DNA from: CAZGMJ01 sp964526785
GTDB taxonomy: Bacteria > Planctomycetota > Phycisphaerae > Sedimentisphaerales > Anaerobacaceae
Assembly (NCBI GenBank): GCA_964526785.1
Contig: CAZGMJ010000002.1
Span: forward strand, 124,001 to 188,000
Length of the DNA: 64,000 nucleotides
Direction of reading: 5' to 3'
Position numbers and translations under genes: made by a program
Shown: positions 7,981 through 15,044 of the stretch, one piece after another
How the letters are laid out: every line of letters begins with the position of its first letter
How positions within the stretch are numbered: position 1 is the stretch's first letter
Notes under the pieces: model-generated
The model's database searches: none
What the model was told of the DNA's origin: nothing
The model's input: only the letters and a program-made list of their open reading frames with translations

Positions 7981-9804
7981 ATGCGATATGTAAGAGGCTT
8001 GACGTTCGGGGCGGTTTCTATGCTGATGGCCTGCTGCGGCTCCGCTTTGGGCGCTGCGCACGTCGTCGAGCCCGGCCGCAGCATCCAGTCGGTCATCGAT
8101 CGAGCGGCCCCGGGCGATACGATCGTTCTCGAAGATGGTGTCTACCACGGCTCGCTGAGCATCGACAAGTCACTGACCCTCCGCGCCCGACACGGCGGAG
8201 AGGCGACCATCACCAATCGCCATCCGGGACCTGTTGTCTGGCGCCGGGCGCCGGGCGACTGCCGAACGTGGTTCGCCCGCGGAATCGACTGGCCCGTTCA
8301 CGGCATGCGCGTCGAGGGCCTGCACGCGTTCGACTATCGAACGAAACACAATTTCGACACCCGCACCTGCGGTCCATACTGGAGCAAGGGCTGGCAGGAC
8401 GGACTTGCGCAATACACGGCGCCGCCCATATACTTCGCCCGCGATGCCGCTGGCGAAACGCTCTGGCTCAGACTCTACGACGACCGCAACCCCAACAACC
8501 TCGACATCGCTTTCAATAGCGCCGATGTGGACGGCCGGACGCTCGTGCAGAAGGATCTCGGGACGTACTGGAACCAGCAGCAGATCGTGACTATCTCATC
8601 TGATCCGCCCGTGCATCCGATCACGATGTGGTACGCCGGCAAACCTGACAAGCCGGGTGCGCCGCGAAGGATCGACTTCCCGAAAATCTGCGGCATCGTC
8701 ATCGATATCAACGCCGACAATGTGACCCTCGAAGGCCTGCGCATCAGCATGGCTCCCACGGTGGGCGTCGAGGTGAACAATTCCCGCCATGTAACCATAC
8801 GCGACTGCTGCTTCAGCGGCTATCAGTTCGCCGTCAATACCGGCTACGAATGCACGCACCTGACCGTCGAGCATTGTGAAATGGATGGCGGCCGGATGAT
8901 CAGCTTCGGCGGCAATAAGAACGTCACCAACCACATGTGGAACCACTGCACCTACGTCAATCCCGTCAAGTTCAACGGAACGGGACTCACCTTTCGCCAC
9001 AACTACGTATACGAGGGTTTCGACCTGTTTCATCCGAGAGGCAGGCACAGGGACTTCCCGCACGTGCCCGACCTGCGGTCCGACGTGGCGTACAACGTCT
9101 GGCACAACGCGATCGACAACGCCCTGGAGTTCGACGGCGTCGAGGCGCTGATGAACATGCGCGTGCATCACAATCTCGTTCTCCAGGACTACGACGCACT
9201 GGCGATCACAACCACCGAGAACGGCGGGCCGCTCACGATCGATCACAACATCTTCTGGCCCGGCGGCGGACGACTGATGAAACTCGTGGGAACCGGCCGC
9301 CAGAACAGCGGCGTCGAATTCGTTCACAACACGTATTTCACCGGCTCGACCTGCTCGCACAACACATTCGCCGACAGCATCTTCGAGAACAACATCATGA
9401 TATCCGCCGGCCGTCGCCAGGGATGCTGGTCCGCCCGGCGCCTGGGGGCCTTCTTCCCGACCCGCTACAACCTGCTGTACGAAGGCCGGAACTACACGAC
9501 CGGCTTCGAGGGTCTGACTGCGGACCCGCGATTCGGGCGGACGCCGGAGACCTTCTTCCTGCTGCAGAACGGTTCGCCGGCCGTCGATGCGGGCGTATGC
9601 AGCGAGGGCTGCTACCAGGATAACGTCGCGGACGGGAAACCCGACCTTGGTGCAATCGAGCACGGACAGACTATCGACGATTGGCGCCGGGCCTTTGGCC
9701 ATGCAGGCCCGCGATGGATTACCGCAGACAACGCCGCCGAAAAGGCTCCGCATCGACCGGCCTGGCCGCCGGAACTGGATAAGCGGTGGGGCGGACTCGA
9801 TTGA
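7981..9804 (+). CDS. exported right-handed beta-helix protein (polysaccharide lyase-like)
   Basis: About 607 residues, starting MRYVRGLTFGAVSMLMAC with a secretion signal ending near SALGAAH. The mature N-terminus, with GRSIQSVIDRAAPGDTIVLEDGVYHG.. and later repeats such as NVTLEGLRISM, HVTIRDCCFSGY, HLTVEHCEM and LTFRHNYVYEGF, is the repeated strand-turn pattern of parallel beta-helix (DUF1565/pectate-lyase-like) proteins. The end SPAVDAGVC..KPDLGAIEHG is the common C-terminal signature of such proteins. ATG 7981 is the start that gives a signal peptide; the open frame extends upstream over the end of the previous gene without good sequence. Likely acts on extracellular polysaccharide; no catalytic residues could be named. 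Confidence 0.8.
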   Translation: MRYVRGLTFGAVSMLMACCGSALGAAHVVEPGRSIQSVIDRAAPGDTIVLEDGVYHGSLSIDKSLTLRARHGGEATITNRHPGPVVWRRAPGDCRTWFARGIDWPVHGMRVEGLHAFDYRTKHNFDTRTCGPYWSKGWQDGLAQYTAPPIYFARDAAGETLWLRLYDDRNPNNLDIAFNSADVDGRTLVQKDLGTYWNQQQIVTISSDPPVHPITMWYAGKPDKPGAPRRIDFPKICGIVIDINADNVTLEGLRISMAPTVGVEVNNSRHVTIRDCCFSGYQFAVNTGYECTHLTVEHCEMDGGRMISFGGNKNVTNHMWNHCTYVNPVKFNGTGLTFRHNYVYEGFDLFHPRGRHRDFPHVPDLRSDVAYNVWHNAIDNALEFDGVEALMNMRVHHNLVLQDYDALAITTTENGGPLTIDHNIFWPGGGRLMKLVGTGRQNSGVEFVHNTYFTGSTCSHNTFADSIFENNIMISAGRRQGCWSARRLGAFFPTRYNLLYEGRNYTTGFEGLTADPRFGRTPETFFLLQNGSPAVDAGVCSEGCYQDNVADGKPDLGAIEHGQTIDDWRRAFGHAGPRWITADNAAEKAPHRPAWPPELDKRWGGLD

Positions 9805-9860
9805 AACGCCGTCCCTGCTGTGCATGAGAGTACAACCGATTCACTATCAGGGAGTATTAC

Positions 9861-10388
9861 ATGGAAATGATAGAGCTGTTGCGAAACCGGCGAAGCATTC
9901 GCAAGTATGCGGAAAGGCCCGTCGAACCCGAGAAAGTCGAACTCCTGAAAGAGGCGGCGCTGCGGTCGCCGTCATCGAGGAACCTCGACCCGTGGGAGTT
10001 CATCTTCGTGGACGACGCCGACTTGCTGCACCGGCTGGCCCGATCCAAGCCGCACGGTGCGGGCTTTCTGGAGCATGCGGCCCTGGCCGTTGTCGTCTGT
10101 GCCGATGGCGACAAAAGCGACGTCTGGGTTGAGGATTGCTCCATTGCATCGATTCTCCTGCAGATGACGGCCCAATCCATCGGCCTGGGCAGTTGCTGGA
10201 TACAAATACGCAATCGAGCGTTCGACGCCGATACAACGTCCGAGCAATACGTCAGGGACGCCCTCAAACTGCCCGCCGAGATGAAGGTCGAATCGATTAT
10301 CGCCGTGGGGTACCCGGCTCAACCGCGAGAACCGGTTCCTCATGCCGATCTCAAATACGAAAAGATCAGGACCAACAGCTATGCCTAA
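9861..10388 (+). CDS. nitroreductase family protein
   Basis: A 175-residue FMN-dependent nitroreductase-like protein. The N-terminus MIELLRNRRSIRKYAERPVE is the FMN-binding RRSxRxY motif of the family. LLKEAALRSPSSRNLDPWEF and VEDCSIASILLQMTAQSIGLGSCWI are further conserved blocks, and the GYPAQP near the end is typical. GGGAG precedes the ATG. No redox partner gene is adjacent, and the physiological substrate cannot be read from sequence. Confidence 0.9.
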   Translation: MEMIELLRNRRSIRKYAERPVEPEKVELLKEAALRSPSSRNLDPWEFIFVDDADLLHRLARSKPHGAGFLEHAALAVVVCADGDKSDVWVEDCSIASILLQMTAQSIGLGSCWIQIRNRAFDADTTSEQYVRDALKLPAEMKVESIIAVGYPAQPREPVPHADLKYEKIRTNSYA

Positions 10389-10596
10389 TCAACCGGCTGT
10401 GCATGTAGCGCACGGGCTCTGCACGAGCCTGTGTGGCCGGATAATCCCTTTTGCATAGATGATTCCGCGCACTACAGGGACAGCATTGCGGTACAGGCGG
10501 GCGTTGTGCTATTGTGAAAGATCACCGGCGCAGGGGGCAACAGCCCCCGGCGATGTCGGAGCCTGAGTTGGAACTGTGACAGTTGGAGAAGGAAAG
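10389..10596. other. intergenic region with GC hairpin
   Basis: About 200 bp after the nitroreductase gene. A hairpin formed by GGGGGC at 10533-10538 and GCCCCC at 10543-10548 may end nitroreductase transcription, but no T run follows. Downstream, GGAGAAGGAAAG precedes the ATG at 10597 of the truncated Tat gene. Confidence 0.4.
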
Positions 10597-10707
10597 ATGG
10601 ATATGGCATACAATCCACACCGGCGCGGTTTCTTCAGGACATGTGCCTGGGCGACGGCCGGACGCGCGGGTGCCTTCGACAAGCCCCCGAAGGCGGTCTT
10701 GAGGCTC
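10597..10707 (+). pseudogene. truncated start of a Tat-exported protein
   Basis: Behind a strong GGAGAAGGAAAG, an ATG at 10597 opens MDMAYNPHRRGFFRTCAWA, a clear twin-arginine export signal (HRRGFFRT). The hydrophobic stretch that should follow breaks down after about 25 residues. From about residue 33 the open frame, which runs to 10959, is merely the antisense of the zinc-ribbon gene on the other strand. The expected mature protein is missing. I read this as the 5' remnant of a gene cut off when the neighbouring block was acquired or rearranged. The hairpin GCCTTCG/CGAAGGC at 10672-10694 sits at the break. Confidence 0.5.
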
Positions 10708-10932
10708 CTAGAGCAGCTCCCACAGGTGTTGCTGCCGGGATCCGCACCACGGGCAGGGACGCGGACCGAGGCGGCGTTGCGCGCCGTCGGCGCCAACCGT
10801 GTGAAGTTGCCCATTGACGCGCACGACGCGCCCGGGTACAATCCTCCGAAATACGGCCTTGCACGATTCGCAGTGCACGCACAGGCCGGTCAGCACAATT
10901 CCAATATCGGCGAGAGGGTGTCGTTCGGTCAT
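10708..10932 (-). CDS. small zinc-ribbon-like protein
   Basis: A 74-residue protein, MTERHPLADIGIVLTGL, with two cysteine pairs placed as in a zinc ribbon: CVHCESC near residues 18-24 and CPWCGS near residue 60. On the minus strand GGAGG lies about 11 bases before the ATG at 10932. The opposite-strand open frame over the same bases has no such features, so I take this strand as coding. It is divergent from the LuxR-type gene at 10974, with 41 bp between the two starts. Zinc ribbons of this size often bind nucleic acid or protein partners; the role is unknown. Confidence 0.6.
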   Translation of the reverse strand: MTERHPLADIGIVLTGLCVHCESCKAVFRRIVPGRVVRVNGQLHTVGADGAQRRLGPRPCPWCGSRQQHLWELL

Positions 10933-10973
10933 TATGCGTTTACCTCCGGGAGAGGTTAACTGGATGGTGGCCC

Positions 10974-11225
10974 ATGGAACTTACAGATGACCATCGCATA
11001 GCCCTTAGAGGGATGTTCTCTCTCAGTACGCGCGAACTCGACATCGTCGCGCTGCTGCTCGAGGGCATCGATTCCAACGCAGAAATAGCAGAACGTCTTG
11101 GCATCAGTCCCCTCAGCGTAAAGACCTTCCTTTCGCGCATCTACAGCAAGATGCGCCATCACTCCAAGCTCGCTGTCGCCATGTGCATTGTTGATCTATG
11201 CAACCAGGCCAGCGAGCGCGTCTAA
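10974..11225 (+). CDS. stand-alone LuxR/GerE-type HTH regulator
   Basis: An 83-residue protein that is little more than a GerE helix-turn-helix: LSTRELDIVALLLEGIDSN followed by AEIAERLGISPLSVKTFLSRIYSKM matches the conserved 'LSxRE..V..L...G.s..EIA..L.iS..TVk.....I..Kl' pattern. There is no receiver or ligand-binding domain, so its activity must be controlled by its level or by a partner. It sits divergent from the zinc-ribbon gene and directly upstream of the palindromes at 11300-11329. It is a good candidate regulator of the following genes. Confidence 0.85.
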   Translation: MELTDDHRIALRGMFSLSTRELDIVALLLEGIDSNAEIAERLGISPLSVKTFLSRIYSKMRHHSKLAVAMCIVDLCNQASERV

Positions 11226-11299
11226 GCCCAATCCTCGCGGTCCGAAAAAAATCTTGCCTGTTTTCCGAAAATCCCCTAAAGTTCTTGTTGTACTCCGTT

Positions 11300-11337
11300 C
11301 GATGTACATCGTAAGGATACCATATGGTAGCTTGACA
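11300..11337 (+). promoter_or_regulatory. two 12-bp perfect palindromes upstream of unknown gene
   Basis: CGATGTACATCG (11300-11311) and TACCATATGGTA (11318-11329) are each perfect palindromes, with centres 18 bp apart, followed at once by TTGACA (11332-11337), which could be a -35 element. They lie about 55-85 bp before the gene at 11384. Such paired dyads are the type of site bound by dimeric HTH regulators, and the LuxR-type gene is immediately upstream. Confidence 0.5.
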
Positions 11338-11383
11338 GGCAAGAGCAGTTGGACGTGAATTAGCGATTTAGAAGGAGTTTTCA

Positions 11384-11791
11384 ATGGAGACGAAAAGTCC
11401 CAGCACGGAGTCCCTGCGCGCAATCGCAGCGGAAAAGTCGTTCCTCAAACGGCTGTTCGACAGCGTCGTGGACGACACTCGCCAGACGATCTGCGACTAC
11501 AATTGTGGGAAGATGAACGAGGCGGTCTTCATCCATCATCTGGCGGTGCAGATCAAGACCCTGCGAAGTCTCAGTGCGCGAGGGGAGATGCAGGAGATCC
11601 TCACCCGTGCCGAGCTCGTGATGCTCGAACGGGTTTGCCGGGACATCGGCAACACGGAAGACGCCGGCGAGGAGTCCGCCAGGGAACGCCTTCGCCAGGC
11701 CGGCGAGGAGTTTCTGGCCGACGATCCGGCGTGTTCGGCGCAAGGCGGGTCGGCCGGCGGACGGGGCGCCGCCGGTCGCTTGTCCGCGTAA
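11384..11791 (+). CDS. unknown alpha-helical protein
   Basis: A 135-residue protein with no recognised family. Residues 1-100 are strongly helical and charged (SLRAIAAEKSFLKRLFDSVV, LVMLERVCRDIGNTEDAGEE); the last 25 residues are glycine/alanine-rich. Two cysteines lie close together in CDYNCGK. AGAAGGAG seven bases before the ATG is a strong ribosome site. Intracellular, no membrane segment. It is part of the 10.7-13.9 kb block, between the LuxR-type gene and another unknown gene. Confidence 0.6.
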   Translation: METKSPSTESLRAIAAEKSFLKRLFDSVVDDTRQTICDYNCGKMNEAVFIHHLAVQIKTLRSLSARGEMQEILTRAELVMLERVCRDIGNTEDAGEESARERLRQAGEEFLADDPACSAQGGSAGGRGAAGRLSA

Positions 11792-11948
11792 GGCCGCCCT
11801 CGTGCGCGGGGGCGGACTTGCCTCCACTGGCGCCGGTGCGGACCTGCGGGCCTGAATGTCACGCTGATGTCCCGTGCTCCCGGGAACGCCCGGCGCTGTC
11901 TGGCACGAACTTTGCTCTTTTTAGAATCTAGAGATTAACTGTATTCCC

Positions 11949-12012
11949 TCTCGAACTCGATCTCGAGAAAACAATTGCGCAAGCAATCTCGAATTCGAAT
12001 TCGAACTCGAGA
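11949..12012 (+). promoter_or_regulatory. palindromic TCGA-rich leader of the 12019 gene
   Basis: TCTCGAACTCGATCTCGAGA (11949-11968) and the 26-bp near-palindrome at 11987-12012, built from repeated TCGAA/TTCGA units, flank the small inverted repeat ATTGC/GCAAT (11974-11987). The array ends seven bases before the ATG at 12019, so it overlaps the leader and may act at DNA level as an operator or in RNA as a hairpin covering the translation start. Confidence 0.5.
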
Positions 12013-12018
12013 GTAACC

Positions 12019-12372
12019 ATGGATGAATACACTTTCGTTACGACATTACGGCAGAAGGGAATCGACCTGCACGACGGGTCGCTCGAAGAAAAATCGCTCG
12101 CTTTTTCGCGGGCCCTGAAGATCCTCATCCCGCCGCGGTCGCTGGCCGACCGCTCCGCCTTCCGCAACCTCGTCGGCTGGGTGACGCGCGAGACGAAATT
12201 CGGGCGGTTCGACGAGGATGCGATCTTCCGGCGGGTGCTCGATTTTGCGCTCGAGGCGTCGGGGCCCCAGAGCCGCAATCCCGCCGCCGTGTTCATGCAC
12301 ATCTGCCGAAAGGAACTCGGCTACCATCCACAACGTCACAGGGAGGTGCAACATGATCGCACATCGAACTAG
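12019..12372 (+). CDS. unknown small protein preceding HNH gene
   Basis: A 117-residue protein starting MDEYTFVTTLRQKGIDLHDG. It is helical and basic towards the C-terminus (HICRKELGYHPQRHREVQHD). No family recognised. The segment FRNLVGWVTRETKFGRFDED could be part of a DNA- or protein-binding helical domain. The ribosome site before ATG is weak (GAGAG) and the palindromic leader is directly upstream. Its last 20 bases overlap the start of the HNH gene at 12353, so the two are translationally coupled. Confidence 0.6.
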   Translation: MDEYTFVTTLRQKGIDLHDGSLEEKSLAFSRALKILIPPRSLADRSAFRNLVGWVTRETKFGRFDEDAIFRRVLDFALEASGPQSRNPAAVFMHICRKELGYHPQRHREVQHDRTSN

Positions 12373-13174
12373 CACGCCGCCGCCTAAACTCCGCAGGCAT
12401 CGAGGCAGGCCTGTCAAGATCCCGCTTACAGGCGGCGGGCATACCGTCGTGGACAAGGCGGACGCATGCCTGCTGCAAGGCCGCCGGTGTCATCGCGCTG
12501 GCGGCATCCCCGGGGACCAGTACGCAAGGGTCCATCTCAGGGGACGACGCCTCGAATACGTCCACCGCCTGATTCTCCCCACGCTGCCGGGCTTCCAGGT
12601 GGACCACATCGACGGCAACCGACTCAACAATCGCCGGTCGAATCTGCGTCCCTGCACGCCCAGCCAAAACCGGTCAAACTCGCCCGGCTGCAAGGCAAGG
12701 CAATCTCGATTCAAGGGCGTTTTCCGCGCTGGCGCCGGATGGCGCGTTCGCTGCAGGAAGCACGCGCGCCGGTTCGACTTCGGGGTCTTCCGCAGCGAGA
12801 TCGTCGCGGGGTGTGTCGCCGACGATGCGGCTGCAATGCTCCACGGTCAGTTCGCCTGGTTCAACTTCCCGCTGAACCTGCCGCGTAACTTCCTTCGCCG
12901 CTTCTTGAGCCAGAGCAAGGGGCGCATCATGAGCGTGACATTCTACAAACGGCGGACCGCATGTCTGCGAACGATGCGATGCCGCGTGGGAGTGACATGC
13001 GATGTCCGCGGCGGCGAACTCGCCTTCGACCCGGCCGACAAAGGGCTTCTCCCGGTGTACGATATGGCCAAGCGGGCATATCGCTTCATCCCGGTCGAGG
13101 GAGTGCTGTGCCTGACGTACCGGGGCAAACGGTATCGAGTGACACCCGACCCGCGGGCTTTCCCCGCGTGCTGA
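12353..13174 (+). CDS. HNH endonuclease with AP2-like DNA-binding domain and extra C-terminal domain
   Basis: About 273 residues. The HNH centre is visible as YVHRLILP (His 71), QVDHIDGNRLNNRRSNLR (Asp-His 84-85, Asn 89-97) and CTPSQN. It is followed by SRFKGVFRAGAGWRVRC..FDFGVF, an AP2-type DNA-binding strand set as found in phage and homing HNH proteins, and by the usual QFAWFNFP end near residue 172. A further 80 residues (from MSVTFYKRR to the end) form a separate, beta-rich, unrecognised domain. ATG 12353 is supported by CAGGGAGG just upstream. Genes of this type are typical mobile-DNA cargo. Confidence 0.8.
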   Translation: MIAHRTSTPPPKLRRHRGRPVKIPLTGGGHTVVDKADACLLQGRRCHRAGGIPGDQYARVHLRGRRLEYVHRLILPTLPGFQVDHIDGNRLNNRRSNLRPCTPSQNRSNSPGCKARQSRFKGVFRAGAGWRVRCRKHARRFDFGVFRSEIVAGCVADDAAAMLHGQFAWFNFPLNLPRNFLRRFLSQSKGRIMSVTFYKRRTACLRTMRCRVGVTCDVRGGELAFDPADKGLLPVYDMAKRAYRFIPVEGVLCLTYRGKRYRVTPDPRAFPAC

Positions 13175-13190
13175 GATACGGAGGCTCCCC

Positions 13191-13859
13191 ATGTACACGT
13201 TCGAGGTCAAAACCGAACTTGTCACCCTGTACGACCGCGGGCCGGATTCCAATCGGCTCGCAGACATGCTGGCGATTCCAGCCGGGCCAAAGCGCGAGGG
13301 ACGCATCGACAAGTGCGAATGCCGCTTCGAGGTTCCGCCCGGCCAGATCGCTCTGATCACCGGGCCGTCCGGCTCCGGAAAAAGCACGCTGCTGGGGCTT
13401 CTGCAGCAGTGTGTCGAACCGGCCGAGCGAATCGTCGCCGGCCAGTCGGAGATCTGCGAGCGCAGCGCTGTTGCCCACCTGCAGGGACATCTCGTTTCAC
13501 GCATCAGGTCGCTCCACCATGCCGGACTCACCGACGGACGGGTGCTGCTGCGAAAAGGGACCGATCTGAGCCCGGGCGAGCAATGGCGTCTGCGACTGGC
13601 GATGGCGCTCCATGGCCGGCCTCGCTTTCTGTTCGTGGACGATTTCTGCATGTCCCTTACTCCGCTGGTCGCCGCGACAATCGCCCACGAGGTGGCCGAC
13701 TACGCGGCCGAAAACCAATGCATCGTCGTGGCGGCATCGCCCAGGACGGACTTCGCCTGCGATCTCAACCCGTACGTGCTGGTCTGCATGGACCTCGGCG
13801 GCAACATCGACGTCCACTACCGCGATTACGTGCGAAGCCGCAGACTGGCGATGTGCTGA
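13191..13859 (+). CDS. ABC-type ATPase of unusual type (COG2401-like)
   Basis: A 222-residue soluble protein. The first 40 residues (MYTFEVKTELVTLYDRGPDS) precede an ABC nucleotide-binding fold: Walker A GPSGSGKST at residues 58-66, signature-like LSPGEQWRLRLAMAL at 126-140, Walker B RFLFVDDF at 145-152. The usual Walker-B glutamate is Asp 151, and the switch-histidine position is replaced (VVAASPRTDF). No permease is nearby, so a transport role is unlikely. The layout recalls COG2401 ATPases, which are linked to acetyltransferase domains, but no such domain is present here. GGAGG precedes the ATG, 16 bp after the HNH gene. Confidence 0.7.
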   Translation: MYTFEVKTELVTLYDRGPDSNRLADMLAIPAGPKREGRIDKCECRFEVPPGQIALITGPSGSGKSTLLGLLQQCVEPAERIVAGQSEICERSAVAHLQGHLVSRIRSLHHAGLTDGRVLLRKGTDLSPGEQWRLRLAMALHGRPRFLFVDDFCMSLTPLVAATIAHEVADYAAENQCIVVAASPRTDFACDLNPYVLVCMDLGGNIDVHYRDYVRSRRLAMC

Positions 13860-13940
13860 TGCAGGACGCCCTGGGCAACCTCGTTTGCTTTGCTCTTGCA
13901 CGATAGACGGTAGCATGTTGTCAGAGCAGCCGCCGGTGTG

Positions 13941-13955
13941 CTATGATTGTCATAG
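13941..13955. promoter_or_regulatory. short inverted repeat upstream of Tat isomerase gene
   Basis: CTATGA, three bases, then TCATAG form a 15-bp perfect dyad about 110 bp before the gene at 14065, in the 205-bp gap after the ABC-type ATPase gene. It may be an operator; nothing else supports it. Confidence 0.25.
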
Positions 13956-14064
13956 TCCGACCGCAATCTGCAGAAAACCGCGTTTGTGCTCCCGGCCGGA
14001 AGGTACAGGAAGAGCATGTGCGCATAAAGCTATGAACACTGTGACCACATAGAAAGGCATCAGG

Positions 14065-14985
14065 ATGAATGAGAACAACGCTATGAAAAGAAGACGACGT
14101 CCCGGCAGTCGTGCCATGAGTCGCCGCGAAATGCTTGTTTCGACGGCTTCCGTCGTGGGGGTCTCGACAATCGCTGCTACTGTGCCGGGGACGGCCTTCG
14201 GCGGTATGGAAAAAGTCGTAAAGAAGGGCCGCATCAAGCAGAGCATGTGTCGCGGCGTTCTGCGCAAGGCGAATCTCAGTCCCGAAGACAAGGCGAAACT
14301 GACGGTCAAGCTGGGGCTCAAAGGCTGGGACCTTGTGCGTCGAGACCATTGGGACCTCCTCAAGAAACACGATCTGGTGGCGACGATGGTTTCAGGCGGC
14401 GGCTCGATCAAAAACGGACTGAACAACAAGTCCATGCACGCCAGGTTCCTCGAAGACTTCAAAAACAACATCGCCGCGGCGGCCGAGTACGGCTGGCCCA
14501 ACGTGATTTGCATGGCAGGCGATCGCAAGGGCATCAGCGACGAAGAAGGTATGGACAATTGCCACACGATCCTCAAAGAGGCCGTCAAGATCGCCGAAGA
14601 CCACGGCGTGACGATCTGCATGGAACTGCTCAACAGCAGGGTCAATCACCCGGGCTACATGTGCGACAAGTCCGCGTGGGGCTTCGAGCTGTGCCGGCGC
14701 GTCGGCTCGCCCCGTTTCAAGATGCTCTACGACATCTACCACATGCAGATTATGGAAGGCGACCTCATAGCCACGATTCGCAGGAACATAGACATGATTG
14801 GTCACTTCCATACCGCCGGCGTTCCGGGCAGACACGAACTCGGCGAGAACCAGGAGATTTACTATCCCGCCGTGATGCGGGCGATCGCGGAGACAGACTA
14901 CGATGGTTATGTGGCCCATGAATACAGTCCGCTGGGCGATCCGATCGAGTCGCTCAAGCAGGCGTTGCGGGCCTGTGACGTATAA
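14065..14985 (+). CDS. Tat-exported hydroxypyruvate-isomerase-like TIM-barrel protein
   Basis: 306 residues. The N-terminus MNENNAMKRRRRPGSR then MSRREMLVSTASVVG carries a twin-arginine signal ending near GTAFGG. The mature part resembles hydroxypyruvate isomerase (Hyi) and related xylose-isomerase-like barrels: VTICMELLNSRVNHPGY has the metal-binding Glu, KMLYDIYHMQIMEGD the Asp/His pair, HFHTAGVPGRHELGENQEIYY the His and the PGR.E motif, and YVAHEYSP the final Glu. All metal ligands seem present. Extracytoplasmic members are common in planctomycetes, but their substrates are not established. AGGCATCAGG precedes ATG 14065; ATG 14116 is a fallback. Confidence 0.85.
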   Translation: MNENNAMKRRRRPGSRAMSRREMLVSTASVVGVSTIAATVPGTAFGGMEKVVKKGRIKQSMCRGVLRKANLSPEDKAKLTVKLGLKGWDLVRRDHWDLLKKHDLVATMVSGGGSIKNGLNNKSMHARFLEDFKNNIAAAAEYGWPNVICMAGDRKGISDEEGMDNCHTILKEAVKIAEDHGVTICMELLNSRVNHPGYMCDKSAWGFELCRRVGSPRFKMLYDIYHMQIMEGDLIATIRRNIDMIGHFHTAGVPGRHELGENQEIYYPAVMRAIAETDYDGYVAHEYSPLGDPIESLKQALRACDV

Positions 14986-15044
14986 GGCGGGCAGAGCTTG
15001 CCGGCGTCCTGGATGTAGTTGTATGGTCAGTAGCAGGTTTTGGC

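Noticed and set aside
10708..10959. Plus-strand continuation of the Tat-signal frame as a real protein
   Set aside because: The opposite strand has a coherent zinc-ribbon protein with its own ribosome site; the plus text has no features after the signal.
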